DNA of 64,000 nt, from positions 289,390,272-289,454,271 of the forward strand of contig CM037879.1 in NCBI GenBank assembly GCA_021292165.1, in the 5' to 3' direction. A program made the translations under genes and the position numbers. Below the pieces are notes generated by a model. It saw only the letters and a list, made by a program, of their open reading frames with translations, did not search any database and was not told the DNA's origin. Source of the DNA: Shinisaurus crocodilurus. Lineage: Eukaryota; Chordata; Lepidosauria; Squamata; Shinisauridae. Positions 20,645-31,400 of this stretch are shown piece by piece. Position 1 is the first letter of the stretch, and each line of letters begins with the position of its first letter.

Positions 20645-21589
20645 AGACCCCCACACACATTTAGAGGCTGAGAAAGCACAGGCAACAATTGCCATGGGCA
20701 GTACCATCACCAAAGGATAGTCCCAGAATCCAGTCCCAGAACAGGCTGCTTCAAGAAGTCAGTAACAGACAGTCCCCAAAACCAGAACTGCGTTCTAGAA
20801 CTGCTGGCCTGCCAGATTCGGAGAGCAACGTTACCAAGCTGACTTGCCTGCTTACTTCATTTTTGTTGGGACTTGAAAAAGATGCTAGGAGAGGATATAT
20901 TGTTGAGTATTATCCTTCCTATCTCATGTTATTGTTGTTGTTATTATTTACATTTATTAATCGCCCATCTGGCCGTTAGTGAGAGATCAGCAGAGTAGAG
21001 TCCCTTTCCAGCTTAAAAGAAGCTTAGATTGGGCTAGTGTTAGCCAGTTAGCATTTGGTAATCCAGGATGCTTTAAGGCAGACTGGATTTCCCTCGCTTT
21101 GCCCCCTTTCTCTCCCTCAGAACAATAATCAGAGACACAGTCTTGTACAAGTTAAAAGTAACATTTACTCACTCAGATCATGCAGTTTCATTCAGGCAGG
21201 CTTAAAAGCATTTCTTACAGTTGGTTGCCGTACATTTGGAAATACTTGGGGTCTGAACTTGTGGAGTCCAGACCAGCAACTCTGGCGACATGCTGCTACT
21301 AGCACCACGGGGAGACAACAACTCATCCAACCATACATTCAGAGACTCAGCAGAAAAGAGGAAGAGCTGAAAGCTACGCCCACTTCCTGTTGAGGCTCTG
21401 CTAAATATTCAGTGAGTATCTTCTAGGGAATCCACCTTGGAAGATACCAGTGGCCTTAACCATTTCATCCACCTAACTGGTGAAACATGAGCCATTGGTT
21501 TTGACTGCACTTTAAATATCCCACAATTTTAATGGTTCCCACTAGCAGATGGATCCCTCCCTGTCTAGGGACCCATGGGGGAGGCAGCC
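20645..21589. other. no gene recognised; short L2 tail
   Basis: A short L2-like tail (ATTAATCGCCCATCTGGCC) near 20945-20975. The rest is unrecognised. Confidence 0.35.
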
Positions 21590-21860
21590 GCATTTATTTA
21601 TTTATTTATTACATTTATGTCCCGCCTCTTTTCCTGCAAGGAACCCAAGGCGGCTTACATTATCCTCCTCCTCCTCTCCCTTTTATCCTCACAACAACCC
21701 TGTGAGGTAGGTGAGGCTGAGAGTCAGGGACTGGCCCAAAGTCCCCCAGTGAGTTTCATGGCCGAGCGGGGACTAGAATCCCTTGCCATTAGCCATGCTG
21801 GCTGGGTAGGCTGGGAGCTGTAGGCCAGCGACATCTGGGGACCCAAGGTTGGACGAGTGC
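21590..21860 (-). repeat. tRNA-derived SINE fused to half a small hAT element
   Basis: 21590-21771 is the minus-strand SINE, which in reverse reads GGGTGACTTTGGGCC and GAGGATAAAA. At about 21775 it breaks directly into the second half of a hAT hairpin element. This is a deletion or recombination joint. Confidence 0.75.
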
Positions 21861-22413
21861 CCTGCTCTAGACCTTTAGGATGCCGCTGGTTTAATAACTT
21901 GCAGGCGGCCTCATTCTGGAAGAGAGCCATTTGTAAGAAGCCGCCTACTTTCTGTAAGAAGCCGTTTGCTATTTGGCAATATCCGCATTGCGACGCTCAT
22001 CCGAGCCCTGGTAATTTGCTGGATGTGGCTTTGGATGTTCAAGGGGTGATGCATGCAGGGGTGGAATTTTAAGTCCGGAAGAGAAGGTAGGCCCCCACAG
22101 AGGACAGGATACCACCTTCTTCCCTCACGACTAGCTTGCCTACGCCTCATCGAAGTGAACAGACCACCAGTTCAGAAATTTAACCCGAGACATGATGCCA
22201 GATTGTGGTTCCTCCTTGCAGGTCACTGCGAGGCGAGCGAAATGAGCGTACGACAAATACATCTGAGGGATTCTGGCGCGGGCTGTGGCCTGTTTAATGG
22301 GATGTGTGTGTGACCAGGGCTGGCCGGAGACATTTTGGCCACGCCTGAGGGAGCAGAAGGCAGGCCGCTGGGCACATACAGCAATATCCTCAGCGTAAGC
22401 TCTGAATTATACC

Positions 22414-22559
22414 CAGGGCTTTTTTTCTGGTGGAACTCACCGGAACTGAGTTCCAGCACCTTTGCTTCTATTAATTGCATTACAATTGAATCGCCATCTA
22501 CTCCCGAGGAAATGTAATCCAAGAGTTCCGGTACCCTTTTCTCCAGAAAAAAAGCACTG
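22414..22559. mobile_element. small hAT element of another family, TSD attatacc
   Basis: Ends CAGGGCTTTTTTTCTGG / CCAGAAAAAAAGCACTG. Identical 8-bp flanks, ATTATACC, at 22406-22413 and 22560-22567. Confidence 0.93.
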
Positions 22560-22734
22560 ATTATACCCCTGGACACATGGATGCAGACCGGAAGAGGAGC
22601 ACCATTTCTTACACAAGAGTAGGATCCGGAAACAACATTCCTTACTTGTTAGGTCGTTAAACATTTATATATGTTTTAATAAAATGTAACAAATAAAATT
22701 TCCTCCGAAGAAATGTAGGTGTCCCTGTGTGTTG

Positions 22735-23030
22735 CCTGTTTATACGTTTATGTTTTTATGCTTTTATATTATGTACAATATTGTATCTTTTAAGGTTTTT
22801 AATCTTTGTACCCTCCCCAAAGAGCTTTGGTTATTGGGCGGTATAGAAATGGAAATGAAATGGCGGCGTACATGATCGTCCTCCTCGCCATTTTATCTTC
22901 ACAACCACCCTGTGAGGTAGGGTTAGGCTGAGAGTCAGTGATTGGCCCAAAGGCTTCATGACCAAGTGGAGACTAGAACCCGGGCCTCCCCAGTCCAACA
23001 CACTAACCACTACACCCCACTGCCTCTCAA
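22735..23030. repeat. L2 tail joined to minus-strand SINE
   Basis: AAAGAGCTTTGGTTATTGGG and GGCGGTATAGAAATG mark an L2-type tail. From 22862 a SINE fragment follows on the minus strand (CAACCACCCTGTGAGGTAGG). Confidence 0.7.
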
Positions 23031-23154
23031 TCTAGGGCCCGCCCTACCATTAGGCCAGGTGAGGCAACTGCCTCGGGCAGCAATGCTAGAGAACGAAATG
23101 GAAAATATATGAAAAGGCATCCGATATTTTAAAGGACTGGAACTCAACCCTCCC

Positions 23155-23254
23155 AGTTTCCCAACAGGTGCCAGCAGCTAGCCTGATATTTTTAAATTCA
23201 GGCTGGCTGCTGGCACCTGTTGGGAAACATATATATATATATATATATATATTT
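23155..23254. repeat. hairpin followed by (TA)n
   Basis: GTTTCCCAACAGGTGCCAGC and its exact inverse are separated by about 35 bp. A (TA)n run follows at 23230-23252. Confidence 0.85.
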
Positions 23255-23728
23255 AAAACCTTAAAACATTTCTGTCACCATCAGCAAAAAAAAACCCCCG
23301 TGAAAACCTAGCCCAAGCTTTGGGTCTGCTGAGAACTACAGGCAAAGGGTGACTGGCCAGATTGGTGATTAACAAATATAATAAAATAAATAAGAATGGG
23401 GAAGATACTGACCGAACAGTTCTGATTTATCTCTTTAGTTCTGTATTCAGAAGCTGCCTTTTAGGGTTATCCCCCTCAGGGGGGCTCACAACGTAAAACG
23501 GCCCGTAATGACATTCCAAATCAAAATCCAAAAGGCACAAAAAAAATGCAGCTAAAAATATTGTGGCAGCCGCAGAGAGAAGATTCGGCTGCCAGTCCAG
23601 TCGGCCGCCAGCCGCACGTGCCGTGGAGGGGGGGCGGAGGAGTTTTCTTGGCCTTTCCCTCGGGCAGCAAAGTGTCTTGGGCCAGCCGTAGCCCGATCCC
23701 AAAGGGTTCCTCAACGGCTGGGACCTGC

Positions 23729-24000
23729 CTACAGACAAGAGTTATCGGGAAGAGAAGCTGCCAGCCGGTGCAAGTGACGATGATACAAAACCTTTTGGGC
23801 AAGGAGCTCCCGCTTGTTTACGTACACGTGAATCACCCTCGCTAAAGCAATAGTAGGGAAAGGGTGCAGCGGTGCCAGAGCCGGTTGCCCTGGGGACAGG
23901 TGTAAGGCGGGCGTGTGCGCAGGCGGGCGTGGCGCCAGGTCGTGTCAAGACACGAACATGATCTCCGTGGCTTCACCAGCGTCTGCACTCTGCCCCAGAG
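23729..24000. repeat. first copy of a 270-bp direct duplication
   Basis: From CTACAGACAAGAGTTATCGG to GCACTCTGCCCCAGAG. Repeated at 24642-24915 with few differences. Not a repeat family seen elsewhere in the window. Confidence 0.9.
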
Positions 24001-24039
24001 GGCACCGCTCCGGTCCTTGAGAGTTTCACGCCAGCTGAG

Positions 24040-24360
24040 CGAGGCCCAGGCAAGTGGGAACTCACTGCCACAAGATGTCGTGATGGCCACCAGTTTGGAG
24101 GGCTTTCAAAGGGGATTGGACAAATTCATGGAGGAGGAGAAGGCTATCGATGGCTGCTAGTCCTGATGGCTAATGCCTCCTTCAGTATCAGAGGCAGCAT
24201 GCCGATGTACACCAGTTGCTGGGGAACATGGGCGGGAGGGTGCTGCGGCACTCATGTCCTGCTTGTGGGTTTCCCGTGAGCAGCTGGTTGGCAGCACTGT
24301 GTGAACAGAATGCCGGACTAGATGGACCCCCCCCCCTTGGTCTGATCCAGCAGGGCTCTT
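24040..24360 (+). mobile_element. LINE 3' end (CR1/L3-like)
   Basis: Frame ends NSLPQDVVMATSLEGFQRGL, then EEEKAIDGC and a stop, followed by a tail ending in CTGATCCAGCAGGGC. This is the C-terminal end of a reverse transcriptase frame. Confidence 0.7.
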
Positions 24361-24641
24361 CGAACTCAATGGGGCTTACTTTTGAATAGACCTGTATAGG
24401 ATTGCGCTGTAAAAAGCTTTAAATGACACACCGGAAACTAAGCCATGAGGTGGTCTGTTCCACAATGGCAGTGCCACTTCAGAGAAAGCCCCGCTCCAGA
24501 TGTCACTAGACCTGACCTCTTGAAGGTATAGAGAGCAGGACCGCTCTGGAAAATAACAAATATTGGGGACTTCCTTCCCCAAGGAAGCCTGCCCCCAAAT
24601 TAGGAAGTCAGGCAGACACGGAGAGGAAAACCTACATATAT

Positions 24642-24915
24642 CTACAGACAAGAGTTATCGGGAAGAGAAGCTGTCAGCCGGTGCAAGTGACGGATGATAC
24701 AAAACCTTTTGGGCAAGGAGTTCCCGCTTGTTTACGTACACATGAATCACCCTCGCTAAAGCAATAGTAGGGAAAGGGTGCAGCGGTGCCAGAGCCAGTT
24801 GCCCTGGGGACAGGTGTAAGGCGTGCGTGTGCGCAGGCAGGCAGGCGTGGCGCCAGTCGTGTCAGACACGAACAAGATCTCCGTGGCTTCAGCAACACCT
24901 GCACTCTGCCCCAGA
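24642..24915. repeat. second copy of the 23.73-kb duplication
   Basis: Same orientation as the first copy, 0.91 kb downstream. The intervening segment contains the LINE end at 24040. Confidence 0.9.
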
Positions 24916-25139
24916 AGCTGTGGGTGGCTTCAGATGACAAAATCCACATGTCAGTCGCTAGCGCCAGTTGTCTGATGAGCTGAAGTTATCTCATACCATC
25001 AGACTCCATGGCTCTTGTCTACCCTACAATCTTGGATCAGATGTATTCTACCACTTTCACTGGCATGGCTTTCTCCAGAGAGTCCTGGGAATTGTAGTTT
25101 GGCCCAGGTGTGGCGGATTCTGTTAGCAATCCTCAAGGT

Positions 25140-25259
25140 CAGTGTTCTCCAACCTCGGGTCCCCAGATGTTTTTGACCTACAACTCCCAGCATGCCCCAG
25201 CCAGCGGAGCTGTAGTTGTAGGCCAAAAACATCTGGGGACCCAAGCTTGGAGAACACCG
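25140..25259. mobile_element. Buster-like element with internal loss, TSD ctcaaggt/ctctaggt
   Basis: Standard ends, 15-20 bp shorter in the loop. Flanks differ at one base. Confidence 0.85.
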
Positions 25260-25706
25260 CTCTAGGTGCCTCCCACTTTGCCACAGTTCCCTGGACAGAG
25301 AGAACATCATCAGAGGTTCCCAGGGTGGACCCTGATGGACGGGGGGGGGGGGGGGTTGGGGGTTGGAGCGTGCACCAAATTACAGACTCTGGCTCTTCCC
25401 CTTTTTTGCCTGGAGAACTGGTGAAGGAAACAGGAACTCTGAACGTTCAGGTTGAGTTTGGTTTCCTTCTGAAGCGTTCTTGCAGTATTTTAGCAATAGC
25501 CCCGCGTGCTGATGCTCGACTGGCGAAGCTTTTTCCAGCCAGCATGGAGGCACAGTTGGGGGAAGTCAGACCTGTTAAAAAGTCCTGCCTGACACAGGGC
25601 TCTGTCTGAAAAGACTCCAGCCGGATCGGGAGGCCCCTTTTCTTTATTGCTTTGCAGTGCTGCCACCTAGCAGCCATTAAGATCCGGTTCTACGCACACA
25701 GTAGAA

Positions 25707-25841
25707 CAACGTTCTCCAGCCTTGGGTCACCAGATGTTTTTGGCCTACAACTCCCAGCATGCCCCAGCCAGCTACGCTGGCTGGGGCATGCTGGGAATTG
25801 TAGGCCAAAAACATCTGGGGACCCAAGGTTGGAGAACACTG
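25707..25841. mobile_element. Buster-like element, TSD cagtagaa
   Basis: Perfect 8-bp flanks, CAGTAGAA, at 25699-25706 and 25842-25849. Hairpin arms as in the other copies. Confidence 0.95.
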
Positions 25842-25904
25842 CAGTAGAATAAGGAGCGCCCAAAGCCACGGGGATACTGAAACAGATCCATGCCGCCTGC
25901 AACC

Positions 25905-26035
25905 TTCCCCCCAGTGCTCTCCAGTTGTGTTGGGCTACACCTCCCTTCATTCATTCCCGGCCAGCACGTCCAGTGAGGATGGTGGGAGTTGTAGTCCCAA
26001 CAACATATCTGACAGGCACCAGGTTAGGGAAAGCT
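25905..26035. mobile_element. small hAT-type element, degenerate
   Basis: Arms CTCCAGTTGTGTTGGGCTAC and GGAGTTGTAGTCCCAACAAC. Confidence 0.6.
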
Positions 26036-26289
26036 GCCATACAGGGGCAGAGAAATTAGGACCTTTTCTTAGGACTGCCTTACTAGGCAAACACTATTCT
26101 TGTTGTGCCCCTGAAGGACTTTTTATCAAAATGTGATGGGCACTTTATTAATTTTTTTTTTTTAAATAATTTTTCCCAGCTCCATTTAGAAGCTTTGTTT
26201 GGTGCTGCTCCCCCCCCCCTTCCCCTTCATAAACCACAATAACTAAATGGAACCTCCATGTGCAGGGGCAGCATACCTCCAGAGTCCTA

Positions 26290-26420
26290 AAGCAACTGAG
26301 GGCAACTGCTGGTCTTTGTAGCCTGCTTGTGGGCTTCCAACAGAGGCACCTGGTTGTTTGCTGTGGAAGACAAAATGCCGGGCTAGGTGGACCACTGGCC
26401 TGATCCAGCAATGCTTACGT
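26290..26420 (+). repeat. LINE 3' tail fragment
   Basis: GCCTGCTTGTGGGCTTCC and GCCTGATCCAGCAATGC match the tail at 24250-24360. Confidence 0.6.
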
Positions 26421-26564
26421 CCTTAAGCCTAAATATTTTAATCTTAAAAGGTTACACCAAGATGAAGCTTCCCAACTCTGCAGCAAGTGTCCCACACACA
26501 AAAAGTGAATAGCCCCCACCCTCCCAAAAAAAGGAGCCTGCACATATCCATATTGGTTACTTGT

Positions 26565-26801
26565 GACATTCTTTTATTATATTTATATCCCACCTTTTTT
26601 CCTGCAAGGAACCCAAGGCGGCTTACATAATCCTCCTCCTCCATTTTATCCTCACAACAACCCTGTGAGGTAGGTTAGGCTGAGAGTCAGAGACTGGCCC
26701 AAAGTCACCCAGTGAGTTTCATGGCCAAGTGGGGACTAGAACCCGGATCTCCCGAGTCCCAGTCCAACACTCTCACCACCACTACGCCACACTGGCTCTC
26801 T
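26565..26801 (-). repeat. tRNA-derived SINE, nearly full length
   Basis: On the minus strand: GAGAGCCAGTGTGGCGTAGT (A box), a B-box part GGGTTCTAGTCCCC, then GTGACTTTGGGCC and GAGGATAAAA. It ends in an AT tail. Same family at 28755, 29015, 35008, 36900, 54730, 55741 and 59567. Confidence 0.85.
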
Positions 26802-28312
26802 TGACAACCAAGAGAGATTAAAAGGACCAACTCCCAGTGTACAAAGACTTCCCTGTGTGGTCGCCCACAGCCAAGTCTGCCTTGCCCTAGGAGAGCAGAG
26901 AAATGGTTATTTACAAGTCTGATATTCACACACCAAATTGCGTAATTTAAGCCACAACCTATGAGTTCCTTTGGAGTGAAAACTGAATTTAAGGGGGGGG
27001 AAAAGTTGATTAGTTAGCCGATTCATGAAGAAGACTCACAGGCAACATTATAAGCAAAATTCTGTTTATTGTAAAATATGCTTCTCAAAAAATGGTAGCC
27101 AGAAAAATGATAACACTGATTTTGATTACCAACATTTTGTCGTTTTACAATAAGTTAATCTTTTTAGTGGATAAAATACCTTTCATTTCTCCTATACAGA
27201 GGAAAGCACAGAAGACAGAATGGCAAAGAGAGATATGGGGAAGGGATTTGGGGTATGTGACAGATAGGGACCCTCATTCTCACCGAGATGGGTGACCCTG
27301 GGTCTGGACTGGCCCAGGAAGAGGCGGTCGCCGGCGTCGGGAGGGACTGACGGGGTCCGCCGTTTCAGACGGCAGCCACGTGTTCTTGGTACCAAGCGGC
27401 TAAACAACGCCGTTTGTGGCTCAAGATAGGTACTCCTTTGGAGACAACTTTGTGGTTGTAAATTCAAAAAGCAGCACCAACGCCACCTCCACCCGCTCCC
27501 CGGAGAAGTCCAGTCCAGATGTAAACTTTGGGTGCCAGCGGGATCGCCTGTTTGGGGATTGGAGAACATAAAGTCAGGACGGATACTCCACATGTCCTTT
27601 CCAGAGCTGAATCTATGAGCTGGACGGACCCCGGCCATGGTCCCTCACCCTGCTCACGGCTTCCATTCCGGAAGCATCGGTCAGCGGGTAACACCAAAGC
27701 CCATCGTAGAACCTCGCGGGGTTCCTCGAGGAAGCCACCCGGCCTGCTGGCGCGACACGTCAAGGCAGAAGAGGCCTCCTGCTGCAGAAGTGGGGTGCCG
27801 CCTGCCTTGGCTCTTCAACTCTCGCCTGCCCATCACCCCAGTCCCTGCCAGGCCGAGCCGCACAGTACGCCAGCCGTGGTTAAGGGTAAAGCTCACCCAC
27901 CTGTCCCGGACAAGCTACGGCACAAAAGGCACCGTGGGTGGAGCGATGTGCAAATGGAAGAACTGGCAGTCATAGAAGAACTGCGTGTGTGTGCGCGCGC
28001 ACGCACACGCACAAGGAGGAGTCCAAAACAAGCTCACCTCTCCCCCAAAAGCTGCAAAGAGGTGCGCTGACCCACCCGACCAATCAAGAATATTTCTGCG
28101 GATGGCTTTCTCCCGGCTCGTCTGTTGGATGGGCTCTCACTGGATCACGACGACAAAGCTCTCCCAAGGAGCAGTGCTCCTGCATCAGTTCTAATAAAAA
28201 AAGGCACTCTTATGTGCAGTCTTTCGCTTCTATTCATTTCTTTAAAAAAAAAAAAAAAAAAAACCCAACCCTCTCGTCCCGCCAGTCACAAAGCCCAGCA
28301 GTCTTCTCCGGT
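26802..28312 (-). other. FBH1: probable FBH1 3' UTR and downstream flank
   Basis: Mostly unique sequence without recognised repeats, except an A-run at 28244-28263 and a CG/CA run near 27985-28012. Several open frames occur on both strands but none resembles a protein I know. The lack of repeats here, unlike the rest of the window, fits transcribed UTR. Confidence 0.45.
27065..27070 (-). other. candidate FBH1 polyadenylation signal
   Basis: AATAAA on the minus strand, about 1.25 kb past the FBH1 stop codon, with few repeats between. It would give a 3' UTR of about 1.27 kb ending near 27045. This is inference from position and hexamer only; other weak hexamers are possible. Confidence 0.4.
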
Positions 28313-28483
28313 TCAACGCAATCCCAGGACGAAACCCATCTGCGGCATCCGGCAAATGTCTTCCGTGGAGTTCAGGGTCTGCTGCCGCCCCTCGGGAGAA
28401 ACAGTCAGCAGTGCCAGGGGGCCCAGGAGCCGGCCCGTGCAGCCGGGGCAAAGGAAGCCCCCGGGGTCTTTGGTGCCGTCGCT
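28313..28483 (-). CDS. FBH1: FBH1 last coding exon with stop codon
   Basis: Acceptor TTTCTGGCAG. It encodes [36 protein letters not shown] and a divergent tail ending VLGLR, then TGA at 28313-28315. GGFLCPGC matches human GGYLCHSC, the second half of a presumed zinc-binding cysteine motif. The tail lacks the human LLFLVF ending. Confidence 0.9.
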   Translation of the reverse strand, partial: SDGTKDPGGFLCPGCTGRLLGPLALLTVSPEGRQQTLNSTEDICRMPQMGFVLGLR

Positions 28484-31400
28484 CTGCCAGAAAAACAACG
28501 TTCAGGTCAACAATGACGTCCATGGCACTCCTCAGCAGAACCCCACACCCTGATTGTTCACTGGACGCTCGAGGGGGAGGGGGACCGTGCCCACCAGCTC
28601 CACCTCTGATGTACCTTCTACTGTAGATTGCATAGATCTGATAGAGTTGGAAGGAGCCTACAAGGCTATCGAGCCCAACCCCCTGCTCAATGCAGGAAAC
28701 TAGAGGAGGGGTCTCCCATCCAAGTACAATTGGCTATACCCCTCCAGCAGCCACAATTTATTTATTTATGATATTTATACCCCGCCTTTTTTCCTGCAAG
28801 GAACCCAAGGCGGCTTACGTAATCCTCCTCCTCCTCTCCATTTTATCCTCACAACAACCCTGTGAGGTAGGTTAGGCTGAGAGGCGGTGACTGGCCCAAA
28901 GTCACCCAGTGAGCTTCATAGCGGAGCGGGGACTAGAACCCAGATCTCCCGAGTCCCCAGTCCAACACTCTCACCACTACGCCACACTGGCTTTACATTG
29001 CCAAGATATACGTTTATTTTATTTTATTTTATTTATTACATTTATACCCCGCCTTATTTCCTACAAGGAACTCAAGGCGGCTTACATAATCCTCCTCCTC
29101 CTCTCCATTTTATCCTCACAACAACCCTGTGAGGTAGGTTAATATAATACACATATATTATATACTAATATAATATATTATAATATACATAATATATATA
29201 TATTATAGATAGATAGATAGATAGATAGATAATATATATAGATATATAATATATATTAATATAATATAATATATATTAATATAATATATATTATATGAAT
29301 ATAATATAATATACATATATATTGCGGGGAACAGCTGTATATCTAGAGTAGGGGAGGGCAACTTTGGGGGGGGGCTGCCAGGAAAAATTACGTCTGTGTG
29401 TGTGTGTTTGTTTAATGGCAGAGTTAACACTATGAAACATGAAACAGACCAAATTTAGCTTGTTTTGAAGCTAAATTTGACCCGCAGAGCACTCGATAGT
29501 GGCTACGGAGCACTGTATGGGTCAAATCTAACTTCAGAACACACTAAATATGGCCTGTTTAGCGCTCCACGGCGCTAACGCAGCTGTTAAAAAAAAAATT
29601 ATTCATTTTGCTGTGGCGGGGGCCACATCTGGCCCATGCGTTGCCCACCCGTAACGTAGAGGATCCTTTTACACGAACTCTGCACGTGATAGGGATGGAC
29701 AGCACCGTCAATTTCAGTCGTTCTCCGTTTCTCATTTTTCCAATCTTAAATGCAGTTTGTCCCCAACTTTCTGAATTTGCATGAACATTCATATGCATAT
29801 TTGTGTACCTTTTTCAAGTACATATGCATTTTTGTATGCAATTTTGCCTAATATACGGTACATATTTTTTGCAAGCACGTTTCCAAACAGAATGCATTTT
29901 TAAAGTTTTCTTCACTAGCGTACTGATTTTTGCAGGCACGTCTCACTGATATATTCATTTTTGCATCGCTGCAAAATTCAGGGAAGTGGAAATTTTGAAG
30001 GATGAGTTTCGATTCACGCATTGGTTTGGCAGTGCATGAAAAAAGCAGGGTCAGGCCTGGTTCTTACTTGGATGGGAGACCCCCTCCTCTAGTTTCCTGC
30101 ATTGAGCAGGGGGTTGGACTCGATGGCCTTGTAGGCCCCTTCCGACTCGATGATCTATGAAATCTATGAAAATGTGAACCAAGTGAATTCCTCCCCCACT
30201 GCCCATTCCTTTGTACATGCGGCTGCCAGAGAGGCATTGCCAGCGGACACACCGGGGGAAGGAAAGTGGGTGCAGCCGTTTCCTCTCCATGCATTCACCT
30301 GAGAGATTGGTAAACAGCAAAGAGATGCACACTGTCATCTCTTCCAGGTTGGCGGAGCGCATCCTCTTTGCAATACCATCTCCCACCAAGTTCATAAAAC
30401 AAGGCATATTATCCTGGTGGTTGCTACACTGCTATGAGAACTTCTTTCCATTGGAGGGCTACTAAAGGCAGAGCCTGAACAAATTTCAGAAAAGAAAGCA
30501 AGCCCTTTTTCAACTTCAGTTGGCGCTGACTAACGTACAGTCAGTGCCTTGGATTGAGAGCATAATTCGTTCTGGAAACGCGCTTGTAATCCAAAACACT
30601 TATATCAAAACGAAATCCCCCCCCCCCCAAAAAAAAAAATTGTACAGAGGTTTTTAATTTAAGTCGTACTACAGTACTTGTATTGCAAGACGTCGCTTGT
30701 ATATCAAGTAAAAAATAAATATTTAAAAATTTGCTTGTTTTGCAAAACACTCTCAAACCAAGTTACTTGCAATCCAAGGCATTACTGTATATGGTTGCAT
30801 TTCAGACTTTAGATCGCATGAGGCCTTCTGTAATTGTTGGTTATAAACATGCATATGCTGGACTGGAATATGCGGGAACTTCCTTCCCTCCCCAGTTGAC
30901 ACTGGAGTTATCATGCTGTGTTGTGATGCTTGCGTTCTGCCACTGGGTGCTGCCACAGCACTATTGCGCCAGTGCTGAAGCAAAGCACACCAAGTAAGAG
31001 TACACAGAAGCGACGGTCACACACAAGAATACACACAAGCCTCTCTGGGAGACTCAGGGCGCAATCCTATGCAGGTTTAGACAGAAAAAGGTCCTACAAC
31101 TCCCAGCATGCCCCACCCAGCCAGCCTACAACTCCCAGCATGCCCCAGGCAGTTGCAGGCTGGGTGGGGCATGCTGGGAGTTGTAGGGGTTTTTTTTCTG
31201 TCTAAACACGCTATAGGATTGGACACTTACAGAGCAAAGAAAAGCTCCAAATCCATGGTAGGGGAGAACACACCCTCTCCAGTTGTGCAGAACCAGACAA
31301 CATTTGACACAGGAGCTATTGAACACCAAGGTGCAGGGAGGGGGGGAGAGAAATCCTGCTTCCTTTGCATCCATCTCATCAGTCCTCAGTCAAGGATGAA

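Noticed and set aside
1..27000. A search for IL15RA, the downstream neighbour of FBH1 in mammals
   Set aside because: No sushi-domain exon or other IL15RA-like coding sequence was seen. The gene may lie further left or be unrecognisable by eye.
27528..28070. A 180-codon plus-strand open frame
   Set aside because: It is antisense to the probable FBH1 3' UTR, has no recognised motif, and has competing frames on the other strand.
29141..29335. An AT-rich replication origin or regulatory block
   Set aside because: It is simple low-complexity TA/GATA sequence following SINE tails, with no other support.
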